Below, piece after piece: positions 17,036-25,714 of a DNA stretch of 64,000 bases. The DNA is from Flavobacterium sp. (GTDB lineage: Bacteria; Bacteroidota; Bacteroidia; Flavobacteriales; Flavobacteriaceae), in assembly GCF_027490375.1 (NCBI RefSeq), contig NZ_JAIXYH010000004.1, positions 1-64,000 of the forward strand, written 5' to 3'. Under the pieces are notes generated by a model. That model had not been told where the DNA came from. It made no database searches and saw nothing but the letters and a program-made list of their open reading frames with translations. The first letter of the stretch is position 1; each line of letters begins with the position of its first letter. Position numbers and translations under genes: made by a program.

Positions 17036-18781
17036 ATGAACAAATTCAAGATAAGTTTGTTGTTAGTGGCTTTTGCTACGGCAACATTTGCACAAAAAAC
17101 CATTCCAGAAAGCGCTGCATTTGCCCTAGATGGTAATATAGAAACCCTTAAAGTAGCTGCTGGCGGAATTTTATTAGTAGGAACTTCAAAAGGATTGACC
17201 GCTATTGAAGCCCATAAAAACACACCCATTTACGATTACAACGCACTCGGAAAGATAAATCCGACGGAAATGAGCATTATGGATAACCTGCCTTACGCCG
17301 TGCTCACACGCGGATATTCAAAAGTAATTCTAAACTACTTCACGGGAATAGAAGTCTTTACGCCGGCAAAAAACGATATGGCTGCTGTTTTTAGTGTACA
17401 TCCCGACTTCTCTAATCAAAAAATTTACATGCTTGGAAGCAACAAACTTGGGTATTGTTTTGGTGTTTTCGACATGAATACACTTCAAAACGAAGGCATG
17501 ATTAATTTCTCCGACAAGAGAACAATGGGAGCTTATATAGACGTTACGAAGTATTACGAATCGGACGGAAAACTCTTTGTGCGTACCGAAAAAGGAATTG
17601 TTTGCATTGATAAGAAAAGCTTTAAAATTGATTGGGCGTACAGCGATCTGGAAAAAACGTTTCCATACATTAAAGTTCTTGCTGATGCGGCAAACGGACT
17701 TTATTTCGTTACTGAAAGCGACATCAATAAATCGTACTTACATAAAATTGATCCAGCTGGAAATCGGACAACCCAAAAACCAGTCAAGCTCGAAGCAAAT
17801 ACGCATGAAATGACGTTCACTTCCAACGGACTCCTCTTGAGAATGATGGACACGAAGAACAGTTACTTCCAAATGTACAACACGCAAACAGCCGCAAGCA
17901 TTTGGGAAAAACCAACGGATATCAAAGGAAGTATTTTTCAAACTATAAAAACCGACACTTATTATGTGTATGCTTCGAACGATGGTTTGATAAACTCGTT
18001 GGATTTAGCCACGGGTAAAACGCAATTGAAAAAAGAAATCAAAACCGGTGCATGGTTTAAAAACGTGATTTTGTTGGAAAACGACTTGCTGTTTTACATT
18101 ACCAGCACCAACATGGGAATAGCGAATTTAAAAACAGGCGAGTACGAAAAAGAGCCTGTGAAGTTTAAGAAAGCCACTAATTTAATAACTGCTTTTGATG
18201 CAAAGAATGATCGTTTCGTGGTGAGTTCTGGTACTGAATTGTTCTTTATTTCGAAAGATGGAACGGCAACTAAAATCTTAGATCTTGATTTTAAAGAAGA
18301 CGAAACGCCAACTAAAATTGAGTTTAGAACATCCGGGATTTTAATCGGTGCGAAGCAAACCAATATTTTGATTGACTACAACGGCAAACAGATTTACGAA
18401 TCGTATTACAAAGCGCCGGGTCAGAGCCTGGCAGCGAAAATCGCATTGGGTGCACTAACCGTGGCTTTGGCGCAGCAAAGTGTGGGTCAGAATATGGCAG
18501 GGAATAACAAAGACGCCAACCAAAGTGCGGGTGCGGCTTCGGGTATGGCTGGCGAGTTTAGCAAAAAATTTAGTGCAACGAAAGAAACCAAAGATTTTCT
18601 CTACGTTTTAACCAAGCTTGAGGAAGGCGTAGGATTAGTAAAACTAAACAAAGACACGGGAGAAAAACTAGCAGAATTGCTTTTAAAAGACAAAAAACCT
18701 GAATATGAAGTTGATGAGTTATTTGGCGTGCTTTACTTTAAGAAAGACAAGAAAGAAATTGTAAGTTTCGACTTGAGGTAG
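17036..18781 (+). CDS. Secreted PQQ-like beta-propeller protein of unknown function
   Basis: A 581-residue protein with a signal peptide (1-19, ending TFA-Q). The body has repeated blade-like units, for example GGILLVGTSKGLTAIEA, GKLFVRTEKGIVCIDKK and DGLINSLDLATGKTQLKKE, typical of PQQ-type propellers. A hydrophobic Ala-rich stretch (LAAKIALGALTVALAQQ) followed by a G/N/Q-rich linker interrupts the repeats near residues 460-500. No catalytic motif was recognised. It sits 194 bp after the response regulator and ends in a good terminator; it may belong to that regulon. Confidence 0.75.
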   Translation: MNKFKISLLLVAFATATFAQKTIPESAAFALDGNIETLKVAAGGILLVGTSKGLTAIEAHKNTPIYDYNALGKINPTEMSIMDNLPYAVLTRGYSKVILNYFTGIEVFTPAKNDMAAVFSVHPDFSNQKIYMLGSNKLGYCFGVFDMNTLQNEGMINFSDKRTMGAYIDVTKYYESDGKLFVRTEKGIVCIDKKSFKIDWAYSDLEKTFPYIKVLADAANGLYFVTESDINKSYLHKIDPAGNRTTQKPVKLEANTHEMTFTSNGLLLRMMDTKNSYFQMYNTQTAASIWEKPTDIKGSIFQTIKTDTYYVYASNDGLINSLDLATGKTQLKKEIKTGAWFKNVILLENDLLFYITSTNMGIANLKTGEYEKEPVKFKKATNLITAFDAKNDRFVVSSGTELFFISKDGTATKILDLDFKEDETPTKIEFRTSGILIGAKQTNILIDYNGKQIYESYYKAPGQSLAAKIALGALTVALAQQSVGQNMAGNNKDANQSAGAASGMAGEFSKKFSATKETKDFLYVLTKLEEGVGLVKLNKDTGEKLAELLLKDKKPEYEVDELFGVLYFKKDKKEIVSFDLR

Positions 18782-18803
18782 TTTTGGGATATGTTGAGTC
18801 ACG

Positions 18804-18834
18804 AAAAGCGGTTGCAGTAAGCGACCGCTTTTTT
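18804..18834 (+). terminator. Terminator after the propeller gene
   Basis: A 9-bp perfect stem (AAAAGCGGT at 18804-18812 with ACCGCTTTT at 18824-18832), an 11-base loop and a T run. Confidence 0.8.
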
Positions 18835-18900
18835 ACTTAAGCAGAGTTCGATTTTTACTGCGAACGTTCGTTAACGTAATTTTTTCGGTAACGATTTTCT

Positions 18901-19024
18901 GCAAAAGCGATTGCAGCGGAAACCCCACAGCCGCCGGGTGGTTTCCACCGGTGGCGAGGAGTTGCAGCGTAAAGCGCGACGGCAGTGCTTGGGTTTTAGC
19001 TTGGGAGCTGCCGGTTTGCCCAAA
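18901..19024 (-). repeat. Dispersed GC-rich intergenic repeat, copy A
   Basis: On the minus strand it begins TTGGGCAAACCGGCAGC and ends with GGGTTTCCGCTGCAATCGC. The 80 bp at 18901-18980 match, in inverted orientation, the 80 bp at 60709-60788 with only three mismatches. It lies downstream of the YugP-like gene, just past its terminator. Confidence 0.8.
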
Positions 19025-19052
19025 TAAAAAAAGCTGCCTAAAAAAGCAGCTT
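19024..19052 (-). terminator. Terminator after the YugP-like peptidase gene
   Basis: A 7-bp stem (AAGCTGC at 19031-19037 with GCAGCTT at 19046-19052) followed on the minus strand by a run of T. It lies between the peptidase gene and repeat copy A. Confidence 0.75.
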
Positions 19053-19077
19053 CTGTATTGTTTTTTGAATTTCCGAA

Positions 19078-19758
19078 TTAGCGTCGGTTGGCGTAAATAC
19101 TGATGTAATACAGCAAAGTTGCGATAGAACCGATGGCTGCTACCACATACGTGCGTGCTGCCCATTTTAAAGCGTCTTGTGCGCCTGCCTGTTCTTCGCG
19201 GGTGAGCATGCGCTTGTTTTCGAGCCACGCTAACGCACGGTTGCTGGCATCGTACTCTACGGGCAGCGTGATTACGGTGAAAAGCGTGGTTGCCGCAAAA
19301 ACGATGATTCCGATAAGCAAAAGCTCTGGAAAGGTTTTGATCATGAGCACACCCGCTAGTAAAATCCATTGCACCATAGACGAGGCAATATTTACGATGG
19401 GTACCAGTGTTGAACGCATTTGCAACCAACTGTAAGCAGTTGCGTGTTGTACGGCGTGTCCTACTTCGTGCGCTGCTACCGCTGCTGCTGCCGCATTGCG
19501 CTGATTGTAAACCGCTTCGCTGAGGTTTACGGTTTTATCGGCCGGATTGTAATGATCGGTTAAACGTCCTGGAGTTGAAATAACCCGAACGTCGCGAATG
19601 CCGTGATCGGCCAACATTTTTTCGGCAATTTCGGCGCCCGACATGCCGTTTGCCAAATGTAATTTACTGTACTTATCGAATTTGCTCTGGAGTCGGTTGC
19701 TTACCAACCACGATACCAAGAACAAAATTCCCATTATTAAATAGATTCCTATTCCCAT
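19078..19758 (-). CDS. YugP-like membrane zinc metallopeptidase
   Basis: A 226-residue integral membrane protein of the PF04298 zinc-peptidase family. It has an N-terminal membrane segment (3-20), the zinc motif HEVGH (97-101), further membrane segments at about 118-150 and 200-220, and the family-typical LPVEYDASNRALAWL, which supplies the third zinc ligand region. The physiological substrate is unknown; related proteins are thought to act in membrane-protein or envelope quality control. The ATG at 19758 is preferred over upstream in-frame starts because a complete promoter lies between them. Confidence 0.9.
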   Translation of the reverse strand: MGIGIYLIMGILFLVSWLVSNRLQSKFDKYSKLHLANGMSGAEIAEKMLADHGIRDVRVISTPGRLTDHYNPADKTVNLSEAVYNQRNAAAAAVAAHEVGHAVQHATAYSWLQMRSTLVPIVNIASSMVQWILLAGVLMIKTFPELLLIGIIVFAATTLFTVITLPVEYDASNRALAWLENKRMLTREEQAGAQDALKWAARTYVVAAIGSIATLLYYISIYANRR

Positions 19759-19784
19759 TTTATGTTTATTTTCTTTACGTTCAT

Positions 19785-19815
19785 CAAATTTAGCACCATT
19801 TTTATGTTCTGTCAA
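19785..19815 (-). promoter_or_regulatory. Promoter of the YugP-like peptidase gene
   Basis: On the minus strand TTG (19815-19813), 20 bp, then TAAATTTG (19792-19785). Both elements and the spacing fit the Bacteroidetes consensus. It supports the downstream ATG at 19758, because the in-frame upstream start at 19815 coincides with the -33 element. Confidence 0.7.
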
Positions 19816-19851
19816 GCTGACAGTCTCAAATTGGTACTTTTTAGCGAAAAT

Positions 19852-22809
19852 TTAGGAAACGATATTTACAATTTTCCCCAGAACGATAATTACTTTCTTG
19901 GGCGTTCGACCTTCGAGTTGCTTTTCGGTGCGTTCGTCTTGCATGATGCGCAATTCGATTTCTTCGGTGGTTAAATCCATCGGAAGCTCTACGTTAAAGC
20001 GGTGTTTTCCGTTAAACGAAACCGGATAATTTTTCGTGGATTCGACCAAAAACTCCGGATTAAATTTCGGAAACGGCGCGAAAGCAATACTCGATTGATG
20101 GCCCAATTGTTCCCATAATTCTTCGGCAATGTGCGGTGCATAAGGCGAAATTAGCACGGCTAAAGGTTCTAAAACACTGCGCTCGCGACATTTCAAGGCT
20201 GTGAGTTCGTTTACGGCAATCATAAACTGACTCACCGAGGTATTAAACGAAAAGCCTTCGATATCGTCTTGTACTTTTTTGATTGTTTTATGCAGTATTT
20301 TCAAGGCTTCGGGCGAGGCTGGTTGCGACGTTACCGCAAAACCGTTGTCGTCGAAATACAAACGCCACAATTTTTTCAAGAAACTGAAAACGCCACTAAT
20401 TCCGGCGGTGTTCCAAGGTTTTGCTTGCTCAAGTGGACCCAAGAACATTTCGTACAAACGCAGCGTATCGGCACCGTATTGCTCGCAAATATCGTCGGGA
20501 GTAACAACGTTGTATTTGGATTTCGACATTTTTTCGACTTGCCTTAAAACAGTGAATTGATTGTTATCACTGAAAAAGAAAGTTTTATCTTTAAAATCTT
20601 TTCGCCACTCTTTTAATGCTTCGACATCCAAATCATTTTCCCCAGAAAGCGTAGAGATTTCAACTGGAATGTATCTAAATTTTATTTGCCAAATTTTATC
20701 ATCTGCCAAACCTTTTACTTTGTAGAAATTAAATAATAAATCATTAAAATCTAAACCTTGTAGAGAATCCTCAAAAATATCTTTTGAAATGTAAATAGGT
20801 TCTATAGGAATTTCTTCATGGTAAGATTCTAATATAAACGCACTCATTCCCAATATCATCCCTTGGTTGATGAGTTTTTTAAACGGTTCTTCTTCTTGAA
20901 TAAAGCCGCGGTCTTTCAAGAATTTGTTCCAGAAACGCGAGTACAATAAGTGTCCGGTGGCGTGTTCGCTGCCACCGATGTACAAATCTACATTTTGCCA
21001 ATATTGTTGCGCTTTCGCGGAAAAGAGTTCGTTTTCGTTTTGTGCATCCATGTAGCGCAACCAATACCACGAACTTCCGGCCCAACCCGGCATGGTATTT
21101 AATTCCAGCGGAAAAATGGTTTGGTGGTCGATGAGTTCGTTGCTTACTACCGTGTTGGTAACGGTATCCCAAGCCCAATGTGTGGCGTTTCCGAGTGGCG
21201 GCGCACCGTCTTCGGTGGGTAAATACTTTTCAACTTCGGGTAAGGTAATCGGCAAATGAGCAACGTCTATCGCTTTTGGCAAACCATCTACGTAGTAAAT
21301 CGGGAACGGTTCGCCCCAGTAGCGTTGTCTGGAAAAAACTGCATCGCGAAGGCGGTAATTTACTTTTGCTCGTCCGGCGCCCGATTCTTCCAACGCTTGA
21401 ATTACTTTTTTCATGGCGTCTTTGTAATCGAGACCGTCTAAAAAGCCCGAATTTATTAGTGAAAATCCGCCTTTGTTGGTAAACGCGGCCGTGTCGGTAT
21501 CTTGGTCTTCGAAAATTTGTGGAATGGGTAAATTAAAGAATTTCGCAAAGGCATGATCGCGTTCATCGCCTGCCGGAACTGCCATAACGGCGCCTGTTCC
21601 GTAACCCGCCAAAACGTAATCGCCAATCCAAATCGGAATTTCAGCTCCGGTAAACGGATGTATCGCGTAAGCTCCCGTGAAAACGCCTGAAATGGTTTTA
21701 ACATCGCTCATACGATCGCGTTCCGATTTCTTTGCAGCCGCTTCCACGTAATTTTCAACGGTTGTTTTTTGCTCAGGCGTAGTAATGTGCGGTACCAACG
21801 CATGTTCGGGAGCGAGCGTTAAAAAGCTCACGCCGTATAAAGTGTCAGGACGCGTGGTGAACACTTCAATAAATTGTCCGGTAGTATTATCGGCATTCAA
21901 AGCAAAATCCAAATCGATGCCGTCTTGATCGCGAACTGCAAATTTCACTAAGGCACCGGTCGATTTTCCAATCCAATTTTCTTGTGCATCTTTGAGCGAT
22001 TGCGTCCAATCAATGGTTTGCAAGCCGGAAAGTAAGCGTTCTGCGTAAGCGGAAATACGCATACTCCATTGTGTCATTTTTTTGCGAATCACCGGAAAAC
22101 CGCCGCGTTCGGAAACGCCGTTCACAATTTCGTCGTTGGCGAGCACAGTTCCGAGTCCGGGACACCAGTTAACTTCGGTTTCGGCTAAGTACGTAAGGCG
22201 GTATTGCAGTAAAATTTGTTCTTTGGTTTCAGGCGAAAAATGAATCCATTCTTCGGCGGTGAAAGCGGTTACGTTATCGTCGCACGCAGCATTAACATTA
22301 GTTGTTCCCGAAGTTTCGAACAATTGTACGAGCTCGGCAATAGGTCGTGCTTTGTCGGCCGATTTATCATACCACGAATCGAATATTTGTAAGAAAATGA
22401 ACTGTGTCCATTTGTAATAATTCGGATCGGAAGTTCGTACTTCTTTACTCCAATCGAATGAAAAACCGATGCGATCGAGTTGTTGGCGGTAACGTGCTAT
22501 GTTCTCGGCAGTAGTTTTCTCCGGATGTTGCCCGGTTTGAATCGCGTATTGTTCTGCCGGAAGGCCAAAACTATCGTAGCCTTGCGGATGCAACACGTTA
22601 AATCCTTGATGGCGTTTGTAGCGTGCGTAGATATCGGAAGCGATGTAGCCCAGCGGATGCCCTACGTGGAGTCCGGCGCCAGAAGGATACGGAAACATAT
22701 CGAGAACGTAGTATTTTGGCTTTTCAGAATCGTGCGAAGCTTTAAAAGTTTCTTCTGTTGCCCAATATTTTTGCCACTTGGCTTCAATTTCGTTTGGTAA
22801 GTACTTCAT
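19852..22809 (-). CDS. leuS: Leucine--tRNA ligase
   Basis: A 985-residue class I synthetase that charges tRNA-Leu. The HIGH-type motif is HVGH (48-51) in PYPSGAGLHVGHPLG and the KMSKS motif is at ~760 in EKMSKSKYN. The editing domain (~230-440, with TTRPDTLYGVSF) is intact. The ATG at 22809 gives the standard start MKYLPNEIEAKWQKYW. Within the gene, about 20545-20880 (the leucine-specific insert just before KMSKS) is visibly AT-richer than the flanks and seems longer than in relatives, as if exchanged by recombination. Confidence 0.97.
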   Translation of the reverse strand: MKYLPNEIEAKWQKYWATEETFKASHDSEKPKYYVLDMFPYPSGAGLHVGHPLGYIASDIYARYKRHQGFNVLHPQGYDSFGLPAEQYAIQTGQHPEKTTAENIARYRQQLDRIGFSFDWSKEVRTSDPNYYKWTQFIFLQIFDSWYDKSADKARPIAELVQLFETSGTTNVNAACDDNVTAFTAEEWIHFSPETKEQILLQYRLTYLAETEVNWCPGLGTVLANDEIVNGVSERGGFPVIRKKMTQWSMRISAYAERLLSGLQTIDWTQSLKDAQENWIGKSTGALVKFAVRDQDGIDLDFALNADNTTGQFIEVFTTRPDTLYGVSFLTLAPEHALVPHITTPEQKTTVENYVEAAAKKSERDRMSDVKTISGVFTGAYAIHPFTGAEIPIWIGDYVLAGYGTGAVMAVPAGDERDHAFAKFFNLPIPQIFEDQDTDTAAFTNKGGFSLINSGFLDGLDYKDAMKKVIQALEESGAGRAKVNYRLRDAVFSRQRYWGEPFPIYYVDGLPKAIDVAHLPITLPEVEKYLPTEDGAPPLGNATHWAWDTVTNTVVSNELIDHQTIFPLELNTMPGWAGSSWYWLRYMDAQNENELFSAKAQQYWQNVDLYIGGSEHATGHLLYSRFWNKFLKDRGFIQEEEPFKKLINQGMILGMSAFILESYHEEIPIEPIYISKDIFEDSLQGLDFNDLLFNFYKVKGLADDKIWQIKFRYIPVEISTLSGENDLDVEALKEWRKDFKDKTFFFSDNNQFTVLRQVEKMSKSKYNVVTPDDICEQYGADTLRLYEMFLGPLEQAKPWNTAGISGVFSFLKKLWRLYFDDNGFAVTSQPASPEALKILHKTIKKVQDDIEGFSFNTSVSQFMIAVNELTALKCRERSVLEPLAVLISPYAPHIAEELWEQLGHQSSIAFAPFPKFNPEFLVESTKNYPVSFNGKHRFNVELPMDLTTEEIELRIMQDERTEKQLEGRTPKKVIIVLGKIVNIVS

Positions 22810-22866
22810 AATAATGGATGATTGTTGCAAATTTTTACAGCGGGTTGTGTTTGCAACAAGTGCGCG

Positions 22867-22874
22867 CAAATTTA
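22867..22874 (-). promoter_or_regulatory. -7 promoter element of leuS
   Basis: The minus strand reads TAAATTTG, a full match to TAnnTTTG, 57 bases before the leuS ATG. No clear -33 TTG. Confidence 0.45.
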
Positions 22875-22964
22875 AACTTAATGCCTGAATGTGGAAAGTT
22901 TGAATAACATAATAAACAGTAACCAGATTAGTTTACTATTTTTACGACCAAATTGCGGTTACCA

Positions 22965-23840
22965 ATGGCATCTTCGTACGATAAATTTCAAAAACGCCGA
23001 CTCATAACGTCTTATTTTTCAGCAGTACTCAGCGTATTTTTAGTGTTGTTTCTGTTGGGTGCGCTCGGCTTGTTTGTAATTAATTCCAAAAAATTAGCCG
23101 ATAATTTTAAGGAAGAAATCGCTGTGACGGTTTTTTTTAAGAACGAAGCCACCGATTCGACACTTACGGCTTTTAGCAACGAACTTAAAACGGCAAAATT
23201 TGTAAAGAAAGCCGTGTATGTTTCTAAGGAACAGGCAGCAAAGAATCACTCGGAAGTGGTTGGCGAAGACTTTATTTCGTTTTTAGGCGTTAATCCGTTA
23301 CAGAATTCGTTTGATGTGTATTTGAAAGCCGATTATGTAGTTCGCGACAGCATTGACCGCATTGAAGATCGTTTGCGTAAAAATGAAATGATTGGCGATG
23401 TGGTTTACGACAAGCAAATCGTGAAATTGGTAAACGAAAACATCCAGAAAATTAGTTTGTGGATGCTCATTGTTTCGGGCGTTTTTGCTCTTATCTCGGT
23501 TTTAATTATCAACAGTTCGATGCGTTTATCGATTTACAGCAAGCGTTTCATCATAAAAACCATGCAAATGGTAGGCGCTACAAAAGCGTTTATTCGCAAA
23601 CCGTTTATTTGGACCAGCGTGAAGTTGGGAATCATTGGCGGCGTTTTAGCAGTAATTGCCCTAATTGCTTTGCTGTTGTGGATTGATAATGCCAATCCGG
23701 GATTAGGCGTTTTAGACGAACCTATTGCCACCGGAATTATCTTATTGGCCGTGTTTGGATTGGGTGTTTTAATCACGTTTGTGAGTACCTTTTTTGCCAC
23801 ACAGCGCTTTTTGAACTTAAGAACAGACGATTTATACTAG
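22965..23840 (+). CDS. ftsX: Cell division protein FtsX
   Basis: A 291-residue permease-like protein with the FtsX layout: a membrane segment at ~19-42, an extracytoplasmic loop (~43-165) with the FtsX_ECD pattern (EIAVTVFF, then VYVSKEQAAK), and three further segments at ~170-193, 222-243 and 256-280. FtsX works with the ATPase FtsE to control peptidoglycan hydrolases during division; ftsE is not in this window. The ATG at 22965 is preferred over an upstream TTG. It leads a tight run with a DUF3098 gene, uppP and truB. Confidence 0.92.
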   Translation: MASSYDKFQKRRLITSYFSAVLSVFLVLFLLGALGLFVINSKKLADNFKEEIAVTVFFKNEATDSTLTAFSNELKTAKFVKKAVYVSKEQAAKNHSEVVGEDFISFLGVNPLQNSFDVYLKADYVVRDSIDRIEDRLRKNEMIGDVVYDKQIVKLVNENIQKISLWMLIVSGVFALISVLIINSSMRLSIYSKRFIIKTMQMVGATKAFIRKPFIWTSVKLGIIGGVLAVIALIALLLWIDNANPGLGVLDEPIATGIILLAVFGLGVLITFVSTFFATQRFLNLRTDDLY

Positions 23841-23846
23841 ATAACT

Positions 23847-24089
23847 ATGAAAGAATCTAAAGAAACGCACTTCGTATTCGGAAAACAGAATTACAGATTG
23901 TTGTTAATTGGCTGTGCCGTTATCGCCTTAGGTTTTATCCTGATGTCGGGCGGCGGATCGGATGATCCAAATGTTTTTAATCCAGAGATTTTTAATTTCC
24001 GACGCATTCGATTGGCACCCACCGTTGTTTTAATTGGTTTTGGCGTGGTTATTTGGTCGATTTTAAAAAATCCTAAAACGGCGAAATGA
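23847..24089 (+). CDS. DUF3098 family two-helix membrane protein
   Basis: An 80-residue protein with two membrane segments (~17-35 and 53-71) and the DUF3098 pattern FVFGKQNY...MSGGGSDDPNVFNPEIF, with FRRIRLAP at the start of the second helix. The family is found in Bacteroidetes between ftsX and uppP; its role is unknown but the context points to division or cell-wall synthesis. It starts 6 bp after ftsX and overlaps uppP by 4 bp (ATGA), a sign of translational coupling. Confidence 0.9.
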   Translation: MKESKETHFVFGKQNYRLLLIGCAVIALGFILMSGGGSDDPNVFNPEIFNFRRIRLAPTVVLIGFGVVIWSILKNPKTAK

Positions 24090-24889
24090 ATTATTTCGAA
24101 GCGTTTGTTTTAGCGGTCATTGAAGGTTTAACGGAATATTTGCCCGTATCTTCAACAGCACACATGATTTTTGCGAGTTCGTACTTTCAAATTCAAAACG
24201 ACGATTTTACCAAACTCTTTCAAGTGTCGATTCAGTTTGGAGCCATCTTGGCTGTGGTTTTTCTTTATGCCAAAAAATTCTTTGATTTTACGCGTTTACA
24301 ATTCTATACCAAATTAGCCATTGCCGTAATTCCCGCTTTGGTTTTAGGCAAACTCTTCGACGATTATATCGATGCCGTTTTAGGTGATCCGGTTCCCATT
24401 GCTATCGTGCTTATTATCGGTGGTGTTGTTCTTTTGTTTATCGATAAGTTTTTTAAAAATCCCACCATTCACAACGAACAAGAACTTCCTATTAAGAAAG
24501 CTGTGATCATTGGTTTTTGGCAATGTTTGGCTATGATGCCAGGCACAAGTCGTTCGGCGGCATCAATCATCGGCGGTATGCAACAAGGACTTTCGCGACA
24601 AGCGGCTGCCGAATTTTCGTTCTTTCTTGCAGTTCCAACCATGTTGGCCGTTAGCGCGTACAGTATTTTTGTAAAAACATACGAATCTACTGGTAGCAAA
24701 GGTTACGAACTCATTTCGGCTACCGAAAACGGCTGGCAACTCTTTTTAGGCGGTAATGTTGTTGCATTTATTGTGGCGGTTATTGCAATCAAATCGTTTA
24801 TTGCGTTGTTGCTCAAATACGGCTTCAAACTTTGGGGCTGGTACCGCATTATTGCTGGTATTTTACTGCTGATTTACTTTACACGTTAA
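24086..24889 (+). CDS. uppP: Undecaprenyl-diphosphatase
   Basis: A 267-residue polytopic membrane enzyme (BacA/UppP) that dephosphorylates undecaprenyl diphosphate to recycle the lipid carrier for peptidoglycan and other envelope polymers. The two catalytic motifs are present: EGLTEYLPVSSTAH (13-26) and PGTSRSAASIIGG (~152-164). Loss or overexpression in other bacteria changes bacitracin sensitivity. Its start overlaps the DUF3098 stop, and its stop abuts the truB ATG. Confidence 0.96.
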   Translation: MNYFEAFVLAVIEGLTEYLPVSSTAHMIFASSYFQIQNDDFTKLFQVSIQFGAILAVVFLYAKKFFDFTRLQFYTKLAIAVIPALVLGKLFDDYIDAVLGDPVPIAIVLIIGGVVLLFIDKFFKNPTIHNEQELPIKKAVIIGFWQCLAMMPGTSRSAASIIGGMQQGLSRQAAAEFSFFLAVPTMLAVSAYSIFVKTYESTGSKGYELISATENGWQLFLGGNVVAFIVAVIAIKSFIALLLKYGFKLWGWYRIIAGILLLIYFTR

Positions 24890-25606
24890 ATGAAGAATCG
24901 CTCTTTTACTGCCGAAAGTTTTCTCGAAGGCGAAGTTTTGCTTTTCGATAAACCCATGCATTGGTCGAGTTTTCAATTGGTGAACAAAGTAAAATGGTTG
25001 TTGAAATCGCAGTTGGGTTTGAAGAAAATAAAAGTGGGTCATGCCGGAACGCTCGATCCGCTGGCAACCGGACTCTTGATTGTTTGCACCGGAAAAATGA
25101 CCAAATCCATCGATACGTTTCAAGCTGAGACTAAGATTTATTCCGGGACGATAAAGTTGGGTGCTACAACGCCTTCGTACGATTTAGAAACGGAAATCGA
25201 TGCTGTTTTTCCAACCACGCATATTACCGACGAGTTGCTTTCTGCGACAGCGAAGTCATTTGAAGGAACCATACTCCAAAAACCACCTATTTATTCGGCG
25301 ATTAAAAAAGAAGGCAAGCGGTTGTACGAACACGCACGTGCAGGCGAAACTGTTGAAATTGCGGCACGTCCGGTGCAGATTTACGAATTTAAGCTAAATC
25401 GCCGTTCAGAAACCGAGCTCGACTTTTGGCTCACATGCAGTAAAGGAACTTATGTACGTTCGCTGGCGCACGATTTGGGAACGGCATTGCAATCAGGTGC
25501 GCACTTAACGGCATTACGCCGAGAAGGCTGCGGTGCGTTTCTGGTAGATGAAGCCTATACGGTTGAGAGCTTTGAGGCAGCACTAATTGTGTCAATAAAA
25601 AATTAA
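24890..25606 (+). CDS. truB: tRNA pseudouridine(55) synthase
   Basis: A 238-residue enzyme that isomerises U55 to pseudouridine in the T loop of most tRNAs. The catalytic Asp is D56 in GHAGTLDPLATGLL, and the KxxGKRLYEHAR region (KKEGKRLYEHARAGE) and the C-terminal SKGTYVRSLAHDLG are intact. The ATG follows the uppP stop with no gap. It ends the ftsX-DUF3098-uppP-truB run. The next gene starts about 110 bp on and is AT-richer. Confidence 0.95.
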   Translation: MKNRSFTAESFLEGEVLLFDKPMHWSSFQLVNKVKWLLKSQLGLKKIKVGHAGTLDPLATGLLIVCTGKMTKSIDTFQAETKIYSGTIKLGATTPSYDLETEIDAVFPTTHITDELLSATAKSFEGTILQKPPIYSAIKKEGKRLYEHARAGETVEIAARPVQIYEFKLNRRSETELDFWLTCSKGTYVRSLAHDLGTALQSGAHLTALRREGCGAFLVDEAYTVESFEAALIVSIKN

Positions 25607-25714
25607 ATTCTGAACTTACTTTTAGTTTGGAGTTAGTGATTTTTATGGCTTCTAAACTTTAAAAAATTGAGTTCATTTTCTAGTTAAATTTATGGCGTCC
25701 AATTGATTTATAGG

